Source: DASRHY01 sp035650275 (GTDB lineage Bacteria > Actinomycetota > Actinomycetes > Propionibacteriales > Kribbellaceae). Taken from it: DNA of 64,000 nt. Location of the stretch: contig DASRHY010000040.1 in NCBI GenBank assembly GCA_035650275.1, forward strand, positions 1 to 64,000, read 5' to 3'. A program made the position numbers and the translations under genes. The notes under the pieces were generated by a model. The model had not been told where the DNA came from, ran no database searches, and was given only the letters and a program-made list of their open reading frames with translations. How positions within the stretch are numbered: position 1 is the stretch's first letter; every line of letters begins with the position of its first letter. Below are positions 50,116 to 58,862 of this stretch, one piece after another.

Positions 50116-50666
50116 CGCTTCGCCCGGTAGGTCAGCCGGACCACGCCGGTCTTCAGCGGCCGGGTGTCGGTCAGCTCGAACTGCGACAACGTCGTGTCCC
50201 GGTACAGCAGGTCGCCCGGTCCGCCACTGCCGACGATCAGCGGGTAGACCCACAGCCGCAGCTCGTCGAGCAGACCGTGCTCGAGCAGCGTGAACGACAG
50301 CTGCCCGAACCCGTACTGGACCAGGTCGCCGCCGTCCTGCTCCTTCAGCCGCGCGATCTGACCGGCCACGTCGTCGGCGATGACGGTGGTGTTCGCCCAC
50401 TCCGGGTCCTTGAGCGTGCTGGACACGACGTACTTCGGCATCGTGTTGATCTTGTCGCTGTACGGGTCGCCGGACCGGGTCGGCCAGACCGCGGCGAACA
50501 CGTCGTAGGTGTGCCGCCCCATCAGTACGGCGTCGCTGCCGAGCAGCAGCTCGGTCTCCAGCTCCTCGCCCGCCGGGTCCTCGACGTCGCTGGACGACGG
50601 CCAGTTCTGCGGGTTCTGGATCACTCCGTCGATCGTGATGAACGTCGAGTTGATGATTCTGCGCAT
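50112..50666 (-). CDS. RibD C-terminal/dihydrofolate-reductase-fold protein (second copy)
   Basis: 184 residues from ATG 50666 with AGGAGAT upstream. Motifs: RRIINSTFITIDGVIQNP, VLMGRHTYDVFAAVWPTRSGDP, and the C-terminal LVQYGFGQLSFTLLEHGLLDELRLWVYPLIVGSGG. An NADPH-dependent reductase of unknown substrate. Tail-to-tail with the first copy. Confidence 0.9.
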   Translation of the reverse strand: MRRIINSTFITIDGVIQNPQNWPSSSDVEDPAGEELETELLLGSDAVLMGRHTYDVFAAVWPTRSGDPYSDKINTMPKYVVSSTLKDPEWANTTVIADDVAGQIARLKEQDGGDLVQYGFGQLSFTLLEHGLLDELRLWVYPLIVGSGGPGDLLYRDTTLSQFELTDTRPLKTGVVRLTYRAKR

Positions 50667-50764
50667 TTCAGATCTCCTTCCTCGGGTTGGCTACGTTGTC
50701 GAGACATCACAGGTATGGCAGACGCGGCAGCGGCCCGCATCGGTCATGGTCCCTAGGTGGGACC

Positions 50765-51976
50765 TCAGATCCGGGCGTCGCGGCGGGCCGGGGCCAGCGC
50801 GGCGAACAGCACCAGCGCGGTCAGCCCGAACGCGGTCGCGTAGCCGGTGCTCCCGACCACCGCGCCGAAGGCGACCGCACCGACGCCCCAGCCGGCGTCG
50901 TACGCGATGCTCCACAGCGCGCTGACCCGGCCGTACTGCGACTCCGGCACCCGCTCGAACATGACCGACAGCGTGACGTTCTGGGCGGCGCCGAAGCCGA
51001 CCCCGAACAGCACCATCCCGCCGACGACAGCGACCGGGTTGTCCAGCCAGACCAGCGACGCGGCGCCGACCGCGGTGACCAGCACCGACGGGACCAGCAG
51101 CCGGCGGTGGCCGTGCCGGTCGCCGTACCGGCCGGCCCACCAGCGCGCCAGCGGAGCGCCCGCGGCCTGCACCAGCAGCGCCACCGTCACCAGCGACCCG
51201 TTGCCGTCGGTCGCCGCCAGCGGCAGGAACGTCGCGACGATGCCGCCGGCCAGCGCGACCATCCCGAACACCAGGGTCGGCCGCCGCAGTGCCGTGGTCC
51301 GCAGCGCGCGTACGACGTCAGCCGGGCGCTCGGCGTGCTCAGTACCGCGGGACCGGTCCGCGCGGGACCGGTTCGGGCCGGGCAGCCCGGGCAGTCCGGG
51401 CAGTGCGGCGAGTCCGGCCAGCGCCGCGACCGCGGCCAGTACGAAGACCGCCTCGAACCCGGCCCAGCGGGTCAGCTCGATGCCGAGCGGCAGCCCGATC
51501 ACGGCAGGTACGCCGGCCACCACGCCGGTCAGGCCGAGCGCCTCGCCGCGCCGGTGCGCCGGGACCACCTGCGCGACCAATGCGGTGTCGGCGACGAACA
51601 TGATCGCCAGTCCGGCGCCGCGGGTCAGGCAGACCGCCAGTACGACGGGCAGCGCGGCGGATAGCGCCAGCACCAGCGACGGCACGCCCAGCAGCACCAG
51701 CCCGGCACCCAGCAGCGCCCGGTACCCGAACCGCGCGACCAGTACCGGTACCGCCAGCTCGGTCAGCACCGTGGCCAGCATCATCGCGCCGGTGGCCAGG
51801 CCCGCGCCGGCGCCGCCCCAGCCGGCCTGCGCCAGGTACAGCGGGACGACCGCGATCAGCAGGTAGAAGTTCAGGCAGGAGCCGAAGACCGCGACCAGCA
51901 CCCGCACGAGCTGCGGGGTGAGCAGCCGCTCACGGGTGGCGGTGACCGGTGCGGTGAGCTGCAGGGTGGCGGACAT
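50765..51976 (-). CDS. MFS transporter (drug-exporter type)
   Basis: 403 residues from ATG 51976 with GGAGAGACC upstream; the longer frames are antisense to the neighbour. About 12 membrane helices; LATGAMMLATVLTELAVPVLVARFGYRALL is the conserved loop 2-3 region. The middle loop is charged (RSRADRSRGTEHAERP). It is divergent from a MocR regulator 72 bp away, which probably controls it. Substrate unknown. Confidence 0.9.
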   Translation of the reverse strand: MSATLQLTAPVTATRERLLTPQLVRVLVAVFGSCLNFYLLIAVVPLYLAQAGWGGAGAGLATGAMMLATVLTELAVPVLVARFGYRALLGAGLVLLGVPSLVLALSAALPVVLAVCLTRGAGLAIMFVADTALVAQVVPAHRRGEALGLTGVVAGVPAVIGLPLGIELTRWAGFEAVFVLAAVAALAGLAALPGLPGLPGPNRSRADRSRGTEHAERPADVVRALRTTALRRPTLVFGMVALAGGIVATFLPLAATDGNGSLVTVALLVQAAGAPLARWWAGRYGDRHGHRRLLVPSVLVTAVGAASLVWLDNPVAVVGGMVLFGVGFGAAQNVTLSVMFERVPESQYGRVSALWSIAYDAGWGVGAVAFGAVVGSTGYATAFGLTALVLFAALAPARRDARI

Positions 51977-52048
51977 CGGTCTCTCCTTGGTGAGGTCTGG
52001 TGAGAAAACCGTAGGAATCAGACCGGTACGCGGATAAGATCCAATTCC

Positions 52049-53476
52049 GTGACGATCGAGTGGACCGGTTTGGGTCCCGAGCTGTTGCTCCGGCTGGACC
52101 GGACCAGCGGCGAGCCGCTCCGGGTGCAGCTCGAGCGCGAGCTGCGCGACGCGATCCGGGCCGGCCGGCTGGCGGCCGGCGAGCGGCTGCCGTCGTCCAG
52201 GGTGATGGCCGGCGAGCTCGGTATCTCCCGTGGCCTGGTGACCGAGTGCTATGCCCAGCTGCAGGCCGAGGGGTTCCTGATCACCCGGGGCGGCTCTGCC
52301 ACCCGGGTCTCGGACAGCGCGCAGCCACCCCCGCCGGCGATGGAACGGCGGCCGGGCCGGCGCCGGCTGGACGTGGACTTCCGGATCGGCGTACCGGACA
52401 TCGGCAGCTTCCCCCGGCACGACTGGAGCTGGGCACTGCGCAAGGCGGTCCGGGAGATCCCGGCCGAGTCGCTGCGGTACACGTTCCCGGACACCCCGGA
52501 CGACGTGATCGACGCGACCGGCAGCCCGGACCTGCAGCGGGTGCTCGCGGCGTACCTGCGCCGGGTCCGCCGCGCCGCCGCGGAACCGGAGCGGCTGATC
52601 GCCACCACCGGGTTCGCGCAGGGCCTCACGGTCACCATCCAGGCGCTGGTGCGGTGCGGCATCGACACCGTCGCGGTCGAGGACCCGGGCGACCGCGACC
52701 ACCGCTACATCACCGCCTACGCGGGCGCCACCGTCGTACCGGTCCCGGTCGACGGCGACGGCATCGTCACCGAGGCGCTCGCCGCTACCGACGCCCGCGC
52801 GGTCCTGCTCACCCCGGCGCACCAGGCCGCGAACGGCGGCGTGCTCGGACCGCGCCGGCGCCAGCAGCTGGTCGCCTGGGCGAACGCACGGGACGCGGTC
52901 ATCCTCGAGGACGACTACGACGCCGAGTTCCGCTACGACCGGGAGCCGATCGGCGCGCTGCAGGGCTTGGCGCCGGACCGGGTGGTGCTGCTCGGCTCGG
53001 TGAGCAAGTCGCTCGCCCCCGCACTGCGGATCGGCTGGCTGGTCTGCCCGAGCTGGCTGTACGACGCCGTTGCCGAGGGCAAGCTTCGTGCTGACCGCGG
53101 GTCACCGCTGATCGAGCAGGTCGCGTTCGCCGAGCTGATCGAGTCCGGCCGGTACGACCGGCACCTGCGCTTCATGCGGACCCGGTACGCCGGCCGCCGG
53201 GCGGCCCTGGTCGCCGCGCTGGAGCGGCACGCACCCGGCGTACCGCTGACCGGCCTCGCGGCCGGGTTCCACGGTGTCGTCCGGCTGCCGGACGGCGCCG
53301 ACGAGAAGGCAGTGGTCGCCGAGGGGATGCGACGCTCGATCGGCCTGTACGGGATGGCCACCTACCGCGCGGTCAGCAGCGGCCCGCCCGAGCTGGTGCT
53401 CGGGTTCGGCAACCTGTCCGAGTCACGGATCGAGCACGGCATCGCCGCGGTCGCGGACCTGCTCCGGGCTCCATAG
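52049..53476 (+). CDS. MocR/PdxR-type GntR regulator with aminotransferase-like domain
   Basis: 475 residues from GTG 52049. The N-terminal GntR winged helix is LRDAIRAGRLAAGERLPSSRVMAGELGISRGLVTECYAQLQAEGF, followed by a proline-rich linker. A fold-type I aminotransferase-like domain contains the PLP lysine in LGSVSKSLAPALRIGW and EDDYDAEFRY. MocR proteins sense PLP or amino-acid adducts. It is divergent from the MFS gene (72 bp), its most likely target. Confidence 0.92.
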   Translation: MTIEWTGLGPELLLRLDRTSGEPLRVQLERELRDAIRAGRLAAGERLPSSRVMAGELGISRGLVTECYAQLQAEGFLITRGGSATRVSDSAQPPPPAMERRPGRRRLDVDFRIGVPDIGSFPRHDWSWALRKAVREIPAESLRYTFPDTPDDVIDATGSPDLQRVLAAYLRRVRRAAAEPERLIATTGFAQGLTVTIQALVRCGIDTVAVEDPGDRDHRYITAYAGATVVPVPVDGDGIVTEALAATDARAVLLTPAHQAANGGVLGPRRRQQLVAWANARDAVILEDDYDAEFRYDREPIGALQGLAPDRVVLLGSVSKSLAPALRIGWLVCPSWLYDAVAEGKLRADRGSPLIEQVAFAELIESGRYDRHLRFMRTRYAGRRAALVAALERHAPGVPLTGLAAGFHGVVRLPDGADEKAVVAEGMRRSIGLYGMATYRAVSSGPPELVLGFGNLSESRIEHGIAAVADLLRAP

Positions 53477-53499
53477 AAGCGTGCGTACACTCGGATGAC

Positions 53500-53790
53500 A
53501 TGAGCACGCAGCTGAGCCCCGGTGCAAAGACCGTCACCGACGAGCGCACCAAGCCGTCCCTGGACGACGGGGACCACGAGCGGTTCTCGCACTACGTGCC
53601 GAAGGACAAGCTCACCGAGGCGATGGTGATGGGTACCCCGGTGGTCGCGCTCTGCGGCAAGGTGTGGGTGCCGAGCCGCGACCCGCAGCGGTTCCCGGTG
53701 TGCCCGGAGTGCAAGGAGATCTGGGAGTCCCTGCGCCCCGGCGACGGCGACGGTGACGGTGACAAGGGCGGGGACAAGGGCGGCGAGTAA
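53500..53790 (+). CDS. DUF3039 family protein
   Basis: 96 residues from ATG 53500. The DUF3039 core is HERFSHYVPKDKLTEAMVMGTPVVALCGKVWVPSRDPQRFPVCPECKEIW, with CGK and CPEC cysteines that may bind one zinc ion. It ends in the Gly/Asp/Lys repeat GDGDGDGDKGGDKGGE, an unusual low-complexity tail. The family is actinobacteria-specific and conserved; function unknown. It is 23 bp downstream of the MocR gene. Confidence 0.9.
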   Translation: MSTQLSPGAKTVTDERTKPSLDDGDHERFSHYVPKDKLTEAMVMGTPVVALCGKVWVPSRDPQRFPVCPECKEIWESLRPGDGDGDGDKGGDKGGE

Positions 53791-53793
53791 CGC

Positions 53794-54363
53794 TCAGTTC
53801 CGGCTCGGGTCGTCCGGGTAGGTCGACACGAACGCCATCTCGTCGCGTTGCCGGCGCAGCACCTTGCGCCACAGCCCGGCCGGGTCGAGGTTGAACACGT
53901 CGTCCGGGTCGGACTCGACGACGTACCAGGCGCCGTCGCCGATCTCGCCCTCGAGCTGACCGCTACCCCAGCCGGCGTACCCGGCGAAGATCCGCATCCG
54001 CGAGATCGCGCCCTCCAGCAGCGCCGGCGGCGCGTCCAGGTCGACCAGGCCGATCCGGCCGAAGCAGGCGCGCCAGCCGGGCAGATCGTCCGCACCCGCG
54101 GTCCCGGCGTTCAGCTCGGCGACGGCGAGCGCGCTGTCGGTGCCGACCGGGCCGCCGACGAACAGTACGCCGGGCGCGCTCACGGTCTCCGACCAGGCAG
54201 CCAGCACCCGCTCGACGGCCAGGTCGGCTGCCTGGTTCACCACCACCCCGAGCGCGCCGTCCTCGTCGTGGTCGAGCAGCAGCACGACCGAGCGCCGGAA
54301 CGGCGGCTGGTCGAGCATCGGTGTCGCCACCAGCAGCGACCCGGTCAGCGTCCTCGCCGTCAT
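53794..54363 (-). CDS. YqgE/AlgH family protein
   Basis: 189 residues. Family blocks are GSLLVATPMLDQPPFRRSVVLLLDHDEDGALGVVVNQ, LFVGGPVG, and RIFAGYAGWGSGQLEGEIGDGAWYV. The role is unknown (a proposed regulator in pseudomonads). It is convergent with the DUF3039 gene, with stops 4 bp apart, and lies 7 bp after the VanZ-like gene, so it may belong to the malic enzyme transcript. Confidence 0.93.
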   Translation of the reverse strand: MTARTLTGSLLVATPMLDQPPFRRSVVLLLDHDEDGALGVVVNQAADLAVERVLAAWSETVSAPGVLFVGGPVGTDSALAVAELNAGTAGADDLPGWRACFGRIGLVDLDAPPALLEGAISRMRIFAGYAGWGSGQLEGEIGDGAWYVVESDPDDVFNLDPAGLWRKVLRRQRDEMAFVSTYPDDPSRN

Positions 54364-54370
54364 GTCCCCA

Positions 54371-54700
54371 TCATGTCGTGCGAGAGCGCCAACCGCCCGC
54401 GAGAACTACCCCGAGCAGTACTCCGGTCAGGTCGGCGAGCGCGTCGGACACGTCTCCGCTGCGGTTGGTCAGCCAGGCGTGCTGCACCAGTTCGCTGACC
54501 GCCGCGTTCAGCACCAGCGCACCGGCGAGCCAGACCAGCGGCAGCCGGAGCCTGCTCCCGGTGTAGGCCACGGCGGCGAACAGCAGCAGGTGGGTGAGCT
54601 TGTCGGCGTACGGCAGATCGCCGCCGGCGCTGCGCGGCGTGTACAGCGCGGCCAGGTTGACCAGACAGGCCAACGCGAACGCGATCCGCCAGAACCTCAC
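54371..54700 (-). CDS. VanZ-like family membrane protein
   Basis: 109 residues from GTG 54700, overlapping the malic enzyme stop (GTGA). Helices: RIAFALACLVNLAALY, LTHLLLFAAVAYTG, LVWLAGALVLNAAVSELVQ and ALADLTGVLLGVVLAGG. The KLTHLLLFA and SELVQ...DALADLTGVLLG motifs define the VanZ-like family. Function unknown; VanZ-like proteins confer low-level glycopeptide tolerance in some organisms. Confidence 0.85.
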   Translation of the reverse strand: MRFWRIAFALACLVNLAALYTPRSAGGDLPYADKLTHLLLFAAVAYTGSRLRLPLVWLAGALVLNAAVSELVQHAWLTNRSGDVSDALADLTGVLLGVVLAGGWRSRTT

Positions 54701-56124
54701 CCGTGATCGCTCAGCGCATGCTCGTCCAAGCCGGGAGCCCGACCGCCGGCCGCGTCCCGGACCGCGTGCGCGACCATCGTGTGCACCTCCGGGTGGAACA
54801 CGCTCGGCACGATGTAGTTGGCGTTGAGCTCGTCGTCGGTGACCACCCCGGCGAGGGCCTTCGCGGCCGCCAGCTCCATCTCCATCGAGACCGTGTCCGA
54901 GTGCGCGTCCAGCAGGCCGCGGAACACGCCCGGGAACACCAGCACGTTGTTGATCTGGTTCGGGAAGTCGCTGCGCCCGGTGGCCACCACGGCGGCGTGC
55001 TCCTTGGCCGCGATCGGGTCCACCTCCGGGTCCGGGTTGGCCAGCGCGAATACGATCGCGTCGTCGGCCATCGTCGCGACGTCGTCACCGGTGAGGATGT
55101 CCGGCGCGGACACCCCGACGAACACGTCCGCGCCGACCAGCGCACCCTTCAGGTCGCCGCTGTACTGCGCGGCGTTGGTGTTCTCCGCGATCCAGCGCAG
55201 CTCCGGCGACAGCCCGTCGCGGCTGAGGTGGATCACGCCCGCGATGTCCGCGACGATCACGTCCTTCACGCCGGCCGCGATCAGCAGCTTGAGGATCGCC
55301 GTACCGGCCGCGCCGGCCCCGGACAGCACCAGCCGGACCGAGCCGATGTCCTTGCCGACCACCCGGAGCGCGTTCAGCAGCGCCGCCATCACGACGACGG
55401 CGGTGCCGTGCTGGTCGTCGTGGAACACGGGGATGTCGAGCTCGTCGCGCAGCCGGGCCTCGATCTCGAAGCAGCGCGGCGCCGAGATGTCCTCCAGGTT
55501 GATGCCCGCGAACCCGGGCGCGATCGCCTTCACGATCGTGACGATGCTGTCGACGTCCTGGGTGTCCAGACACAGCGGCCAGGCGTCGATCCCGGCGAAC
55601 CGCTTGAACAGGGCGGCCTTGCCCTCCATCACCGGCAGCGCCGCCTTCGGCCCGATGTTGCCGAGCCCGAGCACCGCCGAACCATCGGTGACCACCGCGA
55701 CGCTGTTCCGCTTGATCGTCAGCCGTCGCGCGTCCTCGGGGTTCTCCGCGATCGCCAGGCAGACCCGCGCCACCCCGGGCGTGTAGATCATCGACAGGTC
55801 GTCGCGGTTGCGGATCGGGTGCTTGGTCTCCATCGAGATCTTCCCGCCCAGGTGCATCAGGAAGGTCCGGTCCGAGACCTTGCCGATCTCGACACCCTCG
55901 ACGGCGCGCATCGCCGTGACCAGCTGGTCGGCGTGCGTGGTGTCGCGGGCCGCGCAGGTGACGTCGATCCGGAGCCGCTCGTGGCCGGACGCGGTGACGT
56001 CGAGCGCGGTGACCACGCCACCGGCCTGCTCCACCGCCGTGGTCAGCCGGCTGACCGCCGACCCCCCGGCCGGGACCTCCAGACGGACCGTGATCGAGTA
56101 CGAAACACTGGGCATCGAAGTCAC
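54697..56124 (-). CDS. NAD-dependent malic enzyme with N-terminal ACT domain
   Basis: 475 residues from GTG 56124 (GAGAGG 8 nt upstream). The N-terminal ACT-type domain (about 5-85) should bind a regulatory ligand. The malic enzyme part has YTPGVARVC (catalytic Tyr), the catalytic Lys in GNIGPKAALPVMEGKAALFK, the metal ligand segment HDDQHGTAVV, and the NAD loop LSGAGAAGTAI. It decarboxylates malate to pyruvate for anaplerosis. VanZ-like and YqgE genes follow in one probable transcript. The 33-bp repeat hairpin at 56235-56408 lies upstream. Confidence 0.93.
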   Translation of the reverse strand: MTSMPSVSYSITVRLEVPAGGSAVSRLTTAVEQAGGVVTALDVTASGHERLRIDVTCAARDTTHADQLVTAMRAVEGVEIGKVSDRTFLMHLGGKISMETKHPIRNRDDLSMIYTPGVARVCLAIAENPEDARRLTIKRNSVAVVTDGSAVLGLGNIGPKAALPVMEGKAALFKRFAGIDAWPLCLDTQDVDSIVTIVKAIAPGFAGINLEDISAPRCFEIEARLRDELDIPVFHDDQHGTAVVVMAALLNALRVVGKDIGSVRLVLSGAGAAGTAILKLLIAAGVKDVIVADIAGVIHLSRDGLSPELRWIAENTNAAQYSGDLKGALVGADVFVGVSAPDILTGDDVATMADDAIVFALANPDPEVDPIAAKEHAAVVATGRSDFPNQINNVLVFPGVFRGLLDAHSDTVSMEMELAAAKALAGVVTDDELNANYIVPSVFHPEVHTMVAHAVRDAAGGRAPGLDEHALSDHG

Positions 56125-56234
56125 GCCGAAATCCTCTCACGCCTCCCGCCGCCACCCACCCGCCCTTCACCCGCACGAGAACCTGGGCAATCGATTTCGC
56201 CTAACGAGACCCGCAAACCGTCAAGACCCCACCC

Positions 56235-56408
56235 ATTCCGTTCATCGGGCCTTTGTGACTCGGCGTGTCGTCGTTCGTCGGTCCGTTGTGACCAAGGCGC
56301 CGGCCGGGTCGGCCACGTCGCGCCAGGTTCCCGCCACGGAAGCCGGCGCGGTCACAAGGGCCCGACGAACGACGACACGCCGGGTCACAAGAGCCCGATG
56401 AACGGAAT
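56235..56408. repeat. 174-bp imperfect inverted repeat made of the 33-bp repeat (variant A)
   Basis: Left arm 56235-56293 and right arm 56350-56408 are complementary at 54 of 59 positions, with a 56-bp loop. Each arm holds one full 33-bp unit and part of a second (left: 56239-56271, 56272-56293), beginning CGTTCATCGGGCC or CGTTCGTCGGTCC. The right arm abuts the CoA-transferase stop codon (56409); the left arm ends 110 bp before malic enzyme. It probably acts as a terminator or REP-like element. Confidence 0.85.
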
Positions 56409-57578
56409 TCAGTCGAGGGAGTCGAGCCAGGCGCGGACGGAGTCGTCGTGCTCGCCGAGGCCGGGTGGGGGGAGGTTCACCTGGCGGGCGCCGGCGTGGG
56501 AGTTGTCGTCGAAGCGGATTGCTGGACCGGGCAGCTGGATCCGGCCGAGCGTCGGGTGGTCGACTTCGATCAGCAGGCCCTGCGAACGGGTCTGGTCCCA
56601 GTCGTACACCTGGTCCAGCGTGCGCACCTTGCCGGCCGGGATCCCCTTGTCCGCAAGGCGTTCCAGCCACTCGTCCGCCGACGCGGCGGCGAACGCGGTC
56701 TCGATCAGCCGGGTGAGCAGGTCGCGATGCGCGACCCGGTCGGCGTTCCGCGCGAACCGCTGGTCGGCCGGGTCCAGCCCGACCAGCGGCGCGAACACGA
56801 GCCACTGCACCTCGCTGCCGACCGCGACCTGGATCGTGTCGTCGGCGGTCCGGTACGACCCGTACGGCGCGATCTGCGCATGGTGGTTCCCGGTCCGCCC
56901 GGGCACCTCGCGCGCCACCGTCCACTTGGTCCCGTGGAACGCGTGCACACCGACCACCGAGGCCAGCAGGCTGGTCCGCACCACCCGGCCACGGCCGGTC
57001 CGGGCGCGTTCGTGCAGCGCCGCGAGCACGCCGTACGCCGCGTTCATCCCGGCCAGCAGGTCCGCGATCGGCACGCCCACCTTGGCCGGCTCGTCGGTAC
57101 CGGTCACGCTCATCAGGCCGCCCTCGCCCTGCGCGATCTGGTCGTACCCGGAGCGGCCGCCCTCAGGTCCATCGTGTCCGAACCCGCTGATCGAGCTGAT
57201 CACCAGGCCCGGGTTCAGCTCGTGCAGCCGCTCCACCGAGAAGCCGAGCCGGTCCAGCACACCCGGGCGGAAGTTCTCCAGCAGGACATCGGCATGCCGC
57301 ACCAGCCTGGCGAGGAACTCCTTGCCCTCGGGCGACTTGAGGTCCGCGGTGACCGACTCCTTGTTCCGGTTGGCGGACAGGAAGTACGTCGACTCGTGGG
57401 CGTCCGGCGGTCCGGCGAACGGCGGCCCCCAGCCGCGGCTGTCGTCGCCATGACCGGGCAGCTCGACCTTGATCACGCGGGCCCCGAGGTCGCCCAGCAT
57501 CATCGCGGCATGCGGCCCGGACAGCGCCCGGGTCAGGTCGACGACCACCAGGTCGGACAGCAGCTCGTTCGTCGGCAC
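56409..57578 (-). CDS. Class III CoA-transferase (CaiB/BaiF family)
   Basis: 389 residues. Signatures are VVDLTRALSGPHAAMMLGDLGARVIKVE, FRPGVLDRLGF, the region ISSISGFGHDGP, and the catalytic Asp in GYDQIAQGEGGLMSVTG. It transfers CoA between carboxylic acids, for example formyl/oxalyl-, carnitine- or succinyl-type acyls; the substrate is not given by context. It ends exactly at the repeat arm. Confidence 0.9.
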   Translation of the reverse strand: MPTNELLSDLVVVDLTRALSGPHAAMMLGDLGARVIKVELPGHGDDSRGWGPPFAGPPDAHESTYFLSANRNKESVTADLKSPEGKEFLARLVRHADVLLENFRPGVLDRLGFSVERLHELNPGLVISSISGFGHDGPEGGRSGYDQIAQGEGGLMSVTGTDEPAKVGVPIADLLAGMNAAYGVLAALHERARTGRGRVVRTSLLASVVGVHAFHGTKWTVAREVPGRTGNHHAQIAPYGSYRTADDTIQVAVGSEVQWLVFAPLVGLDPADQRFARNADRVAHRDLLTRLIETAFAAASADEWLERLADKGIPAGKVRTLDQVYDWDQTRSQGLLIEVDHPTLGRIQLPGPAIRFDDNSHAGARQVNLPPPGLGEHDDSVRAWLDSLD

Positions 57579-57645
57579 GCCGCCAGGCTAGAGGCCCTGC
57601 CATCAGTCGGTGGAATACGGTTCGATGGAAATCGATTGCCCGCAA

Positions 57646-58584
57646 TCAGGTCGCGTGGCGGGCAAGGGCTGCGATCCGCAGCGTCACGTCCCGGGGCCGC
57701 TCCTGCATCAGCATGTGCCCGGCGCCGGGGTACATCCACAGCCGCGCGCCGGGGATGAGCTGCGCCAGCCGGTTGGCATGCCGCGGTGACAGCAGTCGGT
57801 CCTGGGTCCCGTGCATCACCTCGACCGGCAGGTCCGCGAGCACCTCGAGCGCGTCGCCACGGTCGTGGTCGGTGAGCGCGGCGAAGAACCCGGTCAGCGA
57901 GGCCCCCGGCGTCCGGGCCACGTCCGCCGCCAGCACATCCACCTCGACCGGGTCGGGTCGCCGGCCGAACGCCGCCCGGCGCAGCGCCGGTCGCTGCACC
58001 CGCGGCACGGTCGGCTCCCTCGCACCCAGTACCGCGGCCCGCCGGGCGCGGCGGTCGGCCCGCCGGCCGGCCACGGTCACCACGAGCGGAGCGATCATCG
58101 CCGCCGTCTTGTCGAACCGGCCCGGCAGCCCGAACGGCCGGGACGCGATCTGCCCGGCCGAGGTACTGACCAGCGTCAGGCCCGCGAACCGGTCTCGGAC
58201 CAGCTCCGGCCGCAGGTCGGCCAGCGCCATCGCGGTCATCCCGCCCATCGAGTGCCCGGCGTAGACGATCGGCCCGTCCGGCACCAAAGCGTGGATCACC
58301 TCGGCCAGGTCGCGGGCCAGGTGGTCCATGGTCGTCGTACCGGCGGGCGCGGGGTCCGACAGGCCGTGCCCGCGGTGGTCGTACGCGATCACACGGACCA
58401 GGTCACCGAGCTGCGCCGGCAGGCCGGTGAGCTGGTGGTGCCAGCTGCGGGTCGAGCATGTCCAGCCGTGCGAGAGCAGCACCGTCACCGGTGCGTCCAG
58501 CGGCCCGACGGTCTCGGCGTGCAGCCGCACCCCGTCCCCGGTCAGCACCTCGGCAGTCTGCACACCCACCGTCTCCAATGTCAT
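57646..58584 (-). CDS. Alpha/beta hydrolase
   Basis: 312 residues from ATG 58584. HGWTCSTRSWHHQL gives the oxyanion loop. The nucleophile elbow is YAGHSMGGMTAM, and the catalytic His lies in YPGAGHMLMQERP. It resembles ester or lactone hydrolases and carries an Arg-rich lid (GRRADRRARRAAV). Its start overlaps the end of a questionable upstream frame (TGATG). A MerR-type regulator is divergent upstream; a monooxygenase of lactone-forming type lies 2.5 kb away. Confidence 0.88.
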   Translation of the reverse strand: MTLETVGVQTAEVLTGDGVRLHAETVGPLDAPVTVLLSHGWTCSTRSWHHQLTGLPAQLGDLVRVIAYDHRGHGLSDPAPAGTTTMDHLARDLAEVIHALVPDGPIVYAGHSMGGMTAMALADLRPELVRDRFAGLTLVSTSAGQIASRPFGLPGRFDKTAAMIAPLVVTVAGRRADRRARRAAVLGAREPTVPRVQRPALRRAAFGRRPDPVEVDVLAADVARTPGASLTGFFAALTDHDRGDALEVLADLPVEVMHGTQDRLLSPRHANRLAQLIPGARLWMYPGAGHMLMQERPRDVTLRIAALARHAT

Positions 58585-58862
58585 CAGACACGCCCAGCCG
58601 GTCCGCCACCGACGGTAGATGCTGGGCGATCGAGGTGCCGATCCCGGTCTGGCGTGTCGCAGCATTGTTGCGCGGCGGCAGCCACCCGCCGGCCGCCGGT
58701 ACGCTCCTCGCGGCGCAGGATCTGCTGCTCGTGCACGAGTCGCGCCGTACGTCGCTCACCGCCGGGATCTCCGGCCTGCCGATCTCGGCGTCGGCCGGGG
58801 CGTATACCGGCAGCGCGACCAGATCGCGCTGGCCCTGGTGAAGCCGGATCATCGCCTTCCAT
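58584..58862 (-). CDS. Questionable small frame upstream of the hydrolase
   Basis: A 92-residue frame ending in TGA, with the hydrolase ATG overlapping it (TGATG). Its second half (VHEQQILRREERTGGRR) looks like protein, while the first half has poor codon bias. A second frame from ATG 58852, which itself overlaps the small membrane gene's stop (ATGA), has the better first half (MIRLHQGQRDLVALPVY). The two may be one gene with a frameshift between them. Low confidence; no family recognised. Confidence 0.3.
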   Translation of the reverse strand: MEGDDPASPGPARSGRAAGIRPGRRRDRQAGDPGGERRTARLVHEQQILRREERTGGRRVAAAAQQCCDTPDRDRHLDRPASTVGGGPAGRV

